NCBI GenBank assembly: GCA_003216135.1
Contig: QCJI01000001.1
Coordinates: 80,083 to 144,082 of the forward strand
Reading direction: 5' to 3'
DNA: 64,000 nucleotides
From: Prochlorococcus sp. AG-409-A22
GTDB lineage: Bacteria > Cyanobacteriota > Cyanobacteriia > PCC-6307 > Cyanobiaceae
Shown in pieces: positions 57,644 through 63,657 of the stretch (positions within the stretch are counted from its first letter, which is position 1; the number at the start of each line of letters is the position of its first letter). The position numbers were made by a program, and so were the translations under genes. The notes beneath the pieces were generated by a model, which saw only the letters and a list, made by a program, of their open reading frames with translations, did not search any database and was not told the DNA's origin.

Positions 57644-57826
57644 CTAAGTTCCTTGTGGAACATAGTTATACACCGGGGAGATTAATCCACCGCCATCATC
57701 ATCGTCATCATCATCATTCCATGGCAAATCACCCAACATTAAAGCACTAACAATAAATACTGTTATGACTGGCATAAAAGGAAAAAGTATAGTGTTAATC
57801 CAAGTGTTAATTCCTGCTTCAAGCAT
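57644..57826 (-). CDS. Small membrane protein with Asp run, hli cluster
   Basis: A 60-residue protein: hydrophobic helix (ILFPFMPVITVFIVSALMLG) then seven consecutive Asp after WN, three Gly and a short tail LISPVYNYVPQGT. The acidic run suggests metal binding or charge interaction at the membrane surface (inference). The start overlaps the stop of the first hli gene (TAATG). Confidence 0.65.
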   Translation of the reverse strand: MLEAGINTWINTILFPFMPVITVFIVSALMLGDLPWNDDDDDDDGGGLISPVYNYVPQGT

Positions 57827-57966
57827 TACACAAAGCCAGGAATAATTTGTCCAGTAGTTAGATATGCACCAATAGCAGCCATTAGACCAAGCATTGCGAG
57901 CCTACCGTTTATAGTTTCTGCAACTACTTTTTCCTTTTCAATTTTTTTTGTTTTAGTGTTTGTCAT
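57826..57966 (-). CDS. hli: High-light-inducible protein (Hlip), first of the cluster
   Basis: A 46-residue Hlip: a Lys-rich N-terminus (TNTKTKKIEKEKVV), then AETINGRLAMLGLMAAIGAY with the chlorophyll-binding motif, ending TTGQIIPGFV. It opens a seven-gene run on the minus strand and has a well-formed promoter 28 nt upstream. Transcription of the whole run as one mRNA is likely since neighbouring frames overlap or are separated by at most a few tens of nt, except the 57-nt gap before 57122. Confidence 0.92.
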   Translation of the reverse strand: MTNTKTKKIEKEKVVAETINGRLAMLGLMAAIGAYLTTGQIIPGFV

Positions 57967-57993
57967 TTTTATAAAGAGTAATTTATGTAAACT

Positions 57994-58022
57994 AATATAA
58001 CATTAGTATTAATTAATGTAAA
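57994..58022 (-). promoter_or_regulatory. Promoter of the hli cluster
   Basis: Minus strand: TTTACA (58022-58017), 17 bp, TATATT (57999-57994), which gives a near-consensus sigma-70-type promoter with a short leader before the hli start at 57966. The -35 forms part of TTTACATT, which matches one half of the HLR1 box bound by RpaB at light-stress promoters; a second half (TTTACATA) lies downstream near 57985, but not at the HLR1 spacing. Confidence 0.6.
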
Positions 58023-58127
58023 GAAATTGGTCTAAATTGCTATTTATTTAAGCTAAGTTATACATATCTGTAGCATAACTGTATATTTTTAACTAAATAA
58101 TTGTTGATATTGTTATTAAGTAGCTTC

Positions 58128-58245
58128 ATGAGCAAAGATTCTACTGTCCTCTCTCCAGCACCTACAGTCCTTCACTAGATGATCTCCTTGAGGACTAAGC
58201 TATTGATTTCGAGGTATTAGAGGCGTTTATCTATTTGTTTTTCTA
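58128..58245 (+). pseudogene. Broken small gene (SLDDLLED...VLEAF type)
   Basis: ATG at 58128 encodes MSKDSTVLSPAPTVLH then stop. In the next frame the sequence continues as SLDDLLED, stop, AIDFEVLEAFIYL. One frameshift and one stop change would restore a single ~40-codon acidic protein. The gap 57967-58281 otherwise holds the hli promoter and nothing else I can identify. Confidence 0.4.
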
Positions 58246-58281
58246 TTTTTTCTATTGATGAGTGTGATCGACTGACAAATA

Positions 58282-58530
58282 TTATGCAGCGTTTCTAAAA
58301 AAATTCTTTCTCTTCGTATTAGTCATCTTGTCATATCTTTGATTTATTGCTGATACATAAGCTCTAAACTCTTTTTCTTTTTCAATTTTTTCTTTCTGAA
58401 TTTCTAGCTCTCTCTGCTCAGCAATGTTAGGGAGACTATTCTTTTCTTTTGATTTGAAAAGATTTAGTTTATTAAAAAGATTTTTCATGTCCCAACCTAA
58501 CAATATCAAGGGAGATAGCAATAGAGACAT
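58282..58530 (-). CDS. Small island protein, charged coiled coil
   Basis: An 82-residue protein with a hydrophobic start (MSLLLSPLILLGWDM) and then a Lys/Glu-rich helix (ELEIQKEKIEKEKEFRAYVS) ending in KRKNFFRNAA. A second ATG at residue 15 is possible. Not recognised. A short fragment resembling the T module palindrome (GTCAGTCGATC on the minus strand) lies just after its stop. Confidence 0.5.
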   Translation of the reverse strand: MSLLLSPLILLGWDMKNLFNKLNLFKSKEKNSLPNIAEQRELEIQKEKIEKEKEFRAYVSAINQRYDKMTNTKRKNFFRNAA

Positions 58531-58611
58531 ATAACTAAAGGAAGAAGACGGATCTTCGCTAACACTCTTGAAGCTTTGCCCCAGATCCTTTGCTATAACG
58601 TGAGATGCTAG

Positions 58612-59703
58612 TTATAGATTGATCGTTTCCTCTGTTTTGAGAACACTAGGTAAAGGTGCAAATCTTCTTTGTAAATCAATCTTAGGCAATCTTTTTTTTG
58701 TATTGCATGATGACTTTCCCTTAAGCCAGCAAGATAGAGGGGTCATAGTTATGTCTAGCTCATTCGATAGGACTTTTAGTGCTTTCAAGTCTGCTCCATA
58801 ACCTGCTCTTTCTATCCAACTAGCCATTAGCGCAATATCGTGCTCAATCAAACTCATAAGTTTGCGTGGGACCATTGAATAGCGGACTGAAGCAGATTCC
58901 TTAGGATTTATTTTTTGCCATAGAGCTGCCATTTCCTGCCCTGTCATCTCTTCTCCAGCAATATTCATTGATTCTCCCCAAAACCTTTTGGGATGTTCAA
59001 AAACAGCCCTTGTCCATAGTCCAATATCATCAACTGCGATTGTTTGCCAAACTTTGTCTTTGTGGACAACTCCTGGGAAAATTGATTCAGAAATCTGCAC
59101 ACCAGGAAGATCACTATCGAAATTCTCGAAGTAGCTAACAGGTCTAAGAATTGTTGAAAGTTTTTTCAATCCATTAATCAGGATGTATTCCTCAATATTC
59201 CACTTGCTTGTGAAATGTCCTGGTGCTGGCTCATTCTTTAGAGGGTCCTTGGGTTTGCAAACCGAACTAAAAACAAAGTGCTTTAATGTACCTAATTCAG
59301 CAACTTGCTTTACAACGTCTACTAAGTTTCTCCCTTGCTCTATTTCATATTCACGAACCATGCTTCCACGGCCAAATATCCACCGTTTTGTGGGCGTCGT
59401 ATTGCCAAATATTCCGTAAACCCCTGAAAAAACTCTTTGTAAGCTTTCTGGTTCAAGGAGATCTCCTTGAACAATTTCGACATTTGGCAAGTTGGCCAAA
59501 ACCTTAGCCCGCTTACTAGAGGGAGAACGAGTAATTGCTCTAATCTTAAAAACTCCACTTTGGGACAAATGCCTTACTACTGAAGACCCCTGTCGGCTGG
59601 AGGCCATTGTCACTGCAATAATAGGTCTAGAGTTTTTTTGATTAAGTTCCTCATAACTAGATAAATCGCCGCGAGAAAGACCAGCCTGATGAGATAAGCC
59701 CAA
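58612..59703 (-). CDS. NmrA-like NAD(P)-binding protein
   Basis: A 363-residue atypical short-chain dehydrogenase. AVTMASSRQGSSVVRHLSQS is the Rossmann motif (here AxxxxxxGxxVVRxL), then AITRSPSSKRAKVL, VEIVQGDLLEPESL, FVFSSVC and DDIGLWTRAVFEHP are in NmrA/HSCARG order. Such proteins sense NADP(H) or reduce quinone-like substrates. It is the only long gene in this part of the island; its codons look richer in C and G third positions than the neighbours, suggesting transfer (qualitative impression). The start is TTG at 59703, but a later start just before RPIIAV is possible. Confidence 0.85.
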   Translation of the reverse strand: MGLSHQAGLSRGDLSSYEELNQKNSRPIIAVTMASSRQGSSVVRHLSQSGVFKIRAITRSPSSKRAKVLANLPNVEIVQGDLLEPESLQRVFSGVYGIFGNTTPTKRWIFGRGSMVREYEIEQGRNLVDVVKQVAELGTLKHFVFSSVCKPKDPLKNEPAPGHFTSKWNIEEYILINGLKKLSTILRPVSYFENFDSDLPGVQISESIFPGVVHKDKVWQTIAVDDIGLWTRAVFEHPKRFWGESMNIAGEEMTGQEMAALWQKINPKESASVRYSMVPRKLMSLIEHDIALMASWIERAGYGADLKALKVLSNELDITMTPLSCWLKGKSSCNTKKRLPKIDLQRRFAPLPSVLKTEETINL

Positions 59704-60151
59704 TTGTTAAGAAAAATAACATTAACTGTTACGAAATGTAAAGCATTTTCTTCTTAATCGTGAGTATGTTCTCGGAGGTCTAGGTTGCAGTTCTGAATCC
59801 TGTCGCCTTCAAAAGTTTGAATAAAGTTTGAATAAAAAATTAAGAATTCTTGAGAACCCATTAATAGCTAGACGGATTTACTTTTCATTGGCTAATAGCG
59901 AAACTCTTTTTTTAGTATGAGATCTCTGTGAAAATATAGGGTTTTGATAAGGTTTGGGTTGCTTTCTCGGGTATGAATTTATTGCCAATCAAAATCTCTA
60001 TTTAGGAAAATAATGGGTGGTATTGGGCAGATGCCACTGCGCGGCATGGTATGCATGATAAGACAAATTTATGTGAAAATTATCAAATAATCTGCTACTC
60101 ACAGTTGTGCTTTTCATGTAACATAATATGTTTACATAAAGTAATAATGAA
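59704..60151. other. Intergenic stretch with tRNA-like fragment and E repeat
   Basis: About 450 bp without a convincing gene. It holds a possible tRNA 3'-end fragment (59776-59811), E repeat copy 5 (59815-60030), and a short AT-rich leader before the small exported protein at 60152. Confidence 0.6.
59815..60030 (-). repeat. E repeat copy 5
   Basis: Dyad A is two exact copies of GTTTGAATAAA (59815-59836). The EVE-like section is the most decayed: only TATTAGCCAATGAAAAGT-like traces (minus) of the NYWLMKS codons remain. Dyad B is GTTTTGATAAG then GTTTGGGTTGC (59941-59962). The right core CTATTTAGGAAAATAATGGG, then TGGTATTGGGCAG follows. No T module lies at its left; a tRNA-like fragment does. 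Confidence 0.7.
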
Positions 60152-60346
60152 ATGAAAAGACTCGTCCCTTGTATTGCCTTTGCATGTTTGACTGGTTTCA
60201 CAGCTACAAGTGGTTTACCGGTTATGTCAGGCGGTTGCAGTAGTCACATGAACAAAAAAGCCGAAATCAAATGCGCTGAAGATGATACTGAGTGTCAATC
60301 TGAAAAAGCTGAAAAGTTTGAATTACACAAAACCGTAAGGTCATAA
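60152..60346 (+). CDS. Small exported Cys-containing protein
   Basis: A 64-residue protein with a signal peptide (MKRLVPCIAFACLTGFTATS) and a polar mature part with four Cys (GGCSSH, IKCAEDD, TECQSEK plus one in the signal). It may be a small periplasmic or metal-binding protein. The start MKRL resembles the repeated MKRLLLA signal starts elsewhere in the island. Family unknown. Confidence 0.6.
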   Translation: MKRLVPCIAFACLTGFTATSGLPVMSGGCSSHMNKKAEIKCAEDDTECQSEKAEKFELHKTVRS

Positions 60347-60465
60347 AAATTGACTAAACTTAGTGTAATCATTCACTCTGCTCCAAGTGATTTACTTGAA
60401 TTCATCTTCTGTTTAACTATCGGTTATACATCAGGCTCACTAGGATTTATTTAATTAATAACAAC

Positions 60466-60573
60466 ATGACTACTGCATCATTTTTTCTAATTTTTTCAAG
60501 CATGCTATTAATTTACGTAATGGCTTGTTTGTGGAGAGATCTTGTAAATCAAAAAGTAAATATACAGCAATAA
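60466..60573 (+). CDS. Tiny single-span membrane protein
   Basis: A 35-residue protein, MTTASFFLIFSSMLLIYVMA..., one helix followed by a polar tail (WRDLVNQKVNIQQ). ATG start; no overlap with other frames. Not recognised. It follows the exported protein at 60152 on the same strand. Confidence 0.5.
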   Translation: MTTASFFLIFSSMLLIYVMACLWRDLVNQKVNIQQ

Positions 60574-60583
60574 AATATGCCAA

Positions 60584-60629
60584 TTACTAGCTAGTAATAC
60601 CAAGGTTTACTAGCTAGTAATACCAAGGT
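60584..60629. repeat. Tandem duplicated palindrome
   Basis: A 23-bp unit occurs twice head to tail (60584-60606, 60607-60629) without mismatch. Each unit starts with the perfect 14-bp palindrome TTACTAGCTAGTAA, followed by TACCAAGGT. The spacing of 23 bp is about two helical turns, as expected for two protein dimers on one face. It lies between a plus-strand tiny gene and T module c. Confidence 0.8.
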
Positions 60630-60660
60630 GGAAATAATTGTTGAAAAAACTCCATTAAAT

Positions 60661-60702
60661 AAAGAGGGTGTTATCCCTCAAGTTTACATCGACTGTCAGT
60701 CA
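60661..60702 (-). repeat. T module c (divergent)
   Basis: Minus strand: GACTGACAGTCGATG, GTAAACTTGAGGG, hairpin GAGGG/CCCTC with loop ATAACA, then TTTATTTA and an ATG that opens only a 13-codon frame (EFFQQLFPPWYY). The palindromic half has CTGACA in place of TTGACA. It is the most diverged full copy. Confidence 0.7.
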
Positions 60703-60746
60703 TTCTCTATTTTAGAACTTTGCTTTGCCTAAAATGCGAATTTATT

Positions 60747-60902
60747 TTAGCCAGAACAAGAGAAAGCACCTGCGAGAATATTTTTAAAAATTGGTGCTTG
60801 ACCTAATGCGTATAAGAAGAAAGTTGATGATGCGAGAGTAATGGCTATTTTAGAAACCCTGTTAACTTTCAAATTTGAGACTTTTGAAAATGCGGAATTC
60901 AT
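60747..60902 (-). CDS. Small membrane protein, unknown
   Basis: A 51-residue protein, MNSAFSKVSNLKVNRVSKIA..., with a basic start and a hydrophobic middle (AITLASSTFFLYALGQAPIF), ending GAFSCSG. The layout resembles the hli-associated proteins. Not recognised; translation likely from ATG at 60902, followed downstream by T module c 45 nt after its stop. Confidence 0.55.
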   Translation of the reverse strand: MNSAFSKVSNLKVNRVSKIAITLASSTFFLYALGQAPIFKNILAGAFSCSG

Positions 60903-60972
60903 TTATTGATTAATGTACTGAAATTATATTAGCTGCATAAATAAAATATTCAGCATCAAAATTTACCAAAGA

Positions 60973-61182
60973 TTAATTTTCTTGCTGCTTTTTCTGCTCT
61001 TTTATTTTTACTTGTTCAAACTCTTTTTTAGAAACTACTCGTATTTTGTACTCTGGATATCTTGTCTTCCACCATTTATTAATTGAAATAGCTACTCCTG
61101 TTAAATCTTGGGCACAAATATGGACCCATAAAATCTTTGTTTGATCTTCTTTATAGAATTCCCAACTCGAAGGTGAAGCCAT
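60973..61182 (-). CDS. Small soluble protein, unknown
   Basis: A 69-residue protein, MASPSSWEFYKEDQTKILWV..., ending in a Lys/Gln-rich tail (KIKEQKKQQEN). I chose the ATG at 61182 because a perfect 11-bp tandem repeat (two copies of TCGTGAACATT, 61190-61211) stands just upstream like an operator. A TTG at 61248 would put this repeat inside the coding sequence. Not recognised. Confidence 0.6.
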   Translation of the reverse strand: MASPSSWEFYKEDQTKILWVHICAQDLTGVAISINKWWKTRYPEYKIRVVSKKEFEQVKIKEQKKQQEN

Positions 61183-61189
61183 TAATAAA

Positions 61190-61465
61190 TCGTGAACATT
61201 TCGTGAACATTTTTTTACAGGTTTTCTAGATCCATTGCTATGACTCAATGCTCATGGCTCATTAGTCAGAAATTTTCTTCAGTCATATCAAGGGATTAGC
61301 AGGATATTGCAAAGTGTGGATAGGGTGTGGATGGAATAGTTTCGACACCCGCTTCTTAAGTTATTATCCATCAAATTATCTATTTAGGAAAGTTATGTGT
61401 GGTATGGGGTCAATTCAAATTGCATGTACGTATCTATTTGACCGCACGAATTTATGTAGAAAAAG
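61190..61465 (-). repeat. E repeat copy 6
   Basis: The left dyad is two exact copies of TCGTGAACATT (61190-61211). The EVE-like start (minus, from 61286) reads MTEENF then stop and is closest to the resident EVE gene. Dyad B is GTGTGGATAGG then GTGTGGATGGA (61314-61335). The right core continues through TTGCATGTACGTATC, as in copy 1, to a decayed palindrome at 61450. The 3' end of the 52-residue gene runs into it. Confidence 0.75.
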
Positions 61466-61610
61466 AACAAAAATGATGAGCATTCTGATCGTCTACATCC
61501 GCAATTAAATCATATTCTTTTAATTTTTCTGTAATCCTTGTATATTCAATCTCATTTACTAAATTAGCTAAATATTTTTCTAAAGAATTAATTTTAATTT
61601 CTATATTCAT
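61452..61610 (-). CDS. Small helical protein ending inside a repeat
   Basis: A 52-residue protein, MNIEIKINSLEKYLANLVNE..., probably coiled coil. The last ~8 codons (HHFCSFST) lie next to or inside the right end of E repeat copy 6, so the original C-terminus may have been replaced by the insertion. Not recognised. Confidence 0.5.
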   Translation of the reverse strand: MNIEIKINSLEKYLANLVNEIEYTRITEKLKEYDLIADVDDQNAHHFCSFST

Positions 61611-61762
61611 TAATTACCTTTAGTTTATTTATAGCTATTAATTATCGTATTAACTTTATTATTGATTGATTTCTGCTTATATGCCGTATATCTCTAATCA
61701 TTACTTAAGCTAGATAATAATCGAGCTTTTGGATTATCCATAATGAATCACCTAGAAAGAAC

Positions 61763-61948
61763 CTAGACTTCCCAATCTATGTCGTAATCGTCATCAATAT
61801 CTTTTTCCCAAACCCTCGCAAGTTCTCTTAGTAGAGTTTTTACTTCCATATCTTTAGCTCCAGATTCTTCTTGGAACTTGGTGCAAATGACTTTAATTTC
61901 GTCATAAGCTTGCTCTAGCAATATTGTTTTTTGATCTGGATTAGCCAT
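61763..61948 (-). CDS. Small acidic protein downstream of RRM gene
   Basis: A 61-residue acidic, helical protein, MANPDQKTILLEQAYDEIKV..., with a Trp/Asp-rich end (DIDDDYDIDWEV). Start overlaps the RRM gene stop (TAATG), so the two are coupled. Not recognised; a partner of the RNA-binding protein is inference. Confidence 0.65.
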   Translation of the reverse strand: MANPDQKTILLEQAYDEIKVICTKFQEESGAKDMEVKTLLRELARVWEKDIDDDYDIDWEV

Positions 61949-62232
61949 TAATTTGGCTCATACTTTTTGCGTTTTTTATTATTGGTTCCGTTTCTTTTTT
62001 CACCCTTATTAACCCTTATCTCTCTTCCCATCCATTCAACATCTTGAAGATCATCAATAGCTTTTTTCTCAGAATTTTGATCATTTAAATCTACAAAAGC
62101 AAAACCTCTTTTTCTTCCTGTTTCTCTATCAAGAGGTAAATAACATTTCTTTACTACTCCATAATTACTAAAAAGTTGTTCAAGATCTTCAACTTCAGTT
62201 TCCCAAGATAAATTTCCAATAAAAATAGTCAT
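61948..62232 (-). CDS. RRM-type RNA-binding protein (Rbp)
   Basis: A 94-residue single-RRM protein. RNP2 is IFIGNLSW at the N-terminus and RNP1 is RGFAFVDL near residue 45. The C-terminus is basic (GEKRNGTNNKKRKKYEPN), not the Gly-rich tail of many cyanobacterial Rbps. I chose the ATG at 62232, directly before IFIGN; a longer frame from 62298 adds 22 residues without family support. Cyanobacterial Rbps affect mRNA stability and localisation, often in cold or stress. Confidence 0.9.
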   Translation of the reverse strand: MTIFIGNLSWETEVEDLEQLFSNYGVVKKCYLPLDRETGRKRGFAFVDLNDQNSEKKAIDDLQDVEWMGREIRVNKGEKRNGTNNKKRKKYEPN

Positions 62233-62365
62233 TTCGTTAAAATCTTTTAGTGAATGTAAAAATAGTTGCTTTGGACTAGTGAAGTTATCTCCAATCAAAT
62301 GCTTCCATTGTTATTATCTTAACTCTTGATTAGCTATGTAAGAAGAATAAAGCATTTGATATGTC

Positions 62366-62707
62366 TTACATACCCATTGCTTTTCTTAGCTTCGCAGCCT
62401 CATCTAAACCTTCCATAATTGTAAATGTAGAATTTTCAGTAGCTTTTTGTCTTAGTTTTGAAAGTTCTCTATATTCTTCTGATTCATACGCTTCAACAGC
62501 CGCTCTCATGGTAGGGAATTCACAAATAACTGCTAAATTAGCATCCTCCGTCCTCTCCTTTCCTTGTGGCTCTGTATCTTTTGCAAAAACTTGTCCACCA
62601 ACCTCTTTTAGCCATGGACCAACTTTTTTTACATATTCATCAAATAAGTCCTGATTAATTATTCTTGCCGTTGAGATCCAATAACCTTTAGCTCCTCTTT
62701 TATCCAT
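62366..62707 (-). CDS. DUF1330 family protein
   Basis: A 113-residue dimeric alpha/beta-barrel type protein: KGYWISTARIINQDLFDEYV, then GGQVFAKDTEP and LAVICEFPTMRAAVEAYESE match DUF1330. Function unknown; the fold is shared with small mono-oxygenases and EthD. The T-like sequence TTGACAGTCGATC lies upstream with TATTAG 16 bp later, a plausible promoter. Confidence 0.88.
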   Translation of the reverse strand: MDKRGAKGYWISTARIINQDLFDEYVKKVGPWLKEVGGQVFAKDTEPQGKERTEDANLAVICEFPTMRAAVEAYESEEYRELSKLRQKATENSTFTIMEGLDEAAKLRKAMGM

Positions 62708-62733
62708 GATGTATTTATGTTTCTAATATTCAA

Positions 62734-62752
62734 TTTAGATCGACTGTCAATA
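62734..62752 (-). repeat. T module fragment (no hairpin)
   Basis: Minus strand: TATTGACAGTCGATCTAA follows the DsrE gene stop directly and then changes to unrelated sequence that lacks the GAGGG hairpin. What is conserved here is only the TTGACA-containing palindromic half, which argues for a promoter/operator or recombination role of that half independent of termination. Confidence 0.7.
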
Positions 62753-63130
62753 CTAATAGCAAAGAACGCTATCCGCTTTAATCGACTCTTCAATTAGTAC
62801 ATTGGGCATTACAAACTCTGCCTTATATCCATTCAGAAGCGTCTTATCGTAACCCCTCGATTGAGCCGACATTTCTGAGACATATATAGTAACGTTTGAA
62901 TTCTTTAAATTTTCAAGATGTTCGTATAAATCTCCAGTACCTTTACCAACTATTTCACCAGCTTTTTTGCAATTTAGTATGTTTACTCCTTCTCCCTCTA
63001 GGAAAAGAGTTACTTGATGCCCTTCGTTTTCTGCAGTAAGGGCAGCCAATAAACCTAAAGTTATTTTATTTTTTGATTTTAAACCACTGTAAATATTAAC
63101 TAGTACTTTATTGTCGGCAATGATTGACAT
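62753..63130 (-). CDS. DsrE/DsrF-like small protein
   Basis: A 125-residue protein of the DsrE/F-like fold: KVLVNIYSGLKSKNKITLGL, then HQVTLFLEGEGVNILN and VTIYVSEMSAQSRGYDKTLL. Members handle sulfur relay or are of unknown function; the sulfur-binding Cys is not at the TusD position (Cys at residues 53 and 124 only, by estimate). The start is the ATG at 63130. Confidence 0.8.
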   Translation of the reverse strand: MSIIADNKVLVNIYSGLKSKNKITLGLLAALTAENEGHQVTLFLEGEGVNILNCKKAGEIVGKGTGDLYEHLENLKNSNVTIYVSEMSAQSRGYDKTLLNGYKAEFVMPNVLIEESIKADSVLCY

Positions 63131-63182
63131 TTAATTCTGCTTAAAATTTACTTTTTTAATCTAGGTTTTTCTTTTGATTTTT

Positions 63183-63308
63183 TCAACCATCTAATCTATC
63201 AGCGTAATCCCTTAAAATTTCTGCCATCTTTTGAGGTGGAATTTCTTCTTGATATTCTCTACATAAATCAAAAAATTTATCCAAGAAATCTTTCATTGAA
63301 GAGGACAT
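63183..63308 (-). CDS. Small helical protein abutting T module d
   Basis: A 41-residue protein, MSSSMKDFLDKFFDLCREYQ..., with a helical, acidic pattern. Its ATG touches the T-run of T module d with no leader, and the gene ends 53 nt before the DsrE start. Too short for a family call. Confidence 0.6.
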   Translation of the reverse strand: MSSSMKDFLDKFFDLCREYQEEIPPQKMAEILRDYADRLDG

Positions 63309-63354
63309 AAAAAAAAGAGGGTTTTATCCCTCTATGTTAGATCGACTGTCAATC
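63309..63354 (-). repeat. T module d
   Basis: Minus strand: GATTGACAGTCGATC, CTAACATA, hairpin GAGGG/CCCTC with loop ATAAAA, then eight T and the ATG of the 41-residue gene at 63308. The stop codon of the ABM-fold gene (TGA, 63351-63349) is embedded in the palindrome. It is nearly identical to T module e. Confidence 0.85.
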
Positions 63355-63657
63355 ATGATAACCAACTTTAGAAACAATATTTCCTGAAACAGGATCAGTA
63401 ACTCCAAGTTCAGGAGACAACTCTTCCATAAATCCTCTAACCTTATCAAGGTGAGAAATCATAGCTGGTCTTTGAGCTGCAATAGCTTCTGCACTTTTCC
63501 AAATCCCAACAAAACAGTAATCATAATCACCAGTTTTAGCGATATATCTTTGAGTCATCCCCTCAAAACTTGTTTTAGCTATTACTTCAAAATATTTTTC
63601 TACACAATCCTGTTTCAACTTAAATCTAACAACATTCATGAAATTTGGTGAGCTCAT
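63349..63657 (-). CDS. ABM-fold (antibiotic biosynthesis monooxygenase-like) protein
   Basis: A 102-residue dimeric alpha/beta-barrel protein: FMNVVRFKLKQDCVEKYFEV, GMTQRYIAKTGDYDYCFVGI, WKSAEAIAAQRPAM. No catalytic residues are established in this family; roles include haem degradation, quinone oxidation and stress response. It is bracketed on both sides by T modules d and e in direct orientation, so it has the form of a single-gene cassette. Confidence 0.82.
   Translation of the reverse strand: MSSPNFMNVVRFKLKQDCVEKYFEVIAKTSFEGMTQRYIAKTGDYDYCFVGIWKSAEAIAAQRPAMISHLDKVRGFMEELSPELGVTDPVSGNIVSKVGYHD

Noticed and set aside
60201..60998. Frame on the minus strand over 59998-60201 starting MKPVKHAKAIQ
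   Set aside because: It overlaps the better-supported exported protein at 60152 on the plus strand and runs through E repeat copy 5.
61314..61508. 64-codon open frame on the plus strand
   Set aside because: Same explanation: it lies in E repeat copy 6 and starts inside dyad B.
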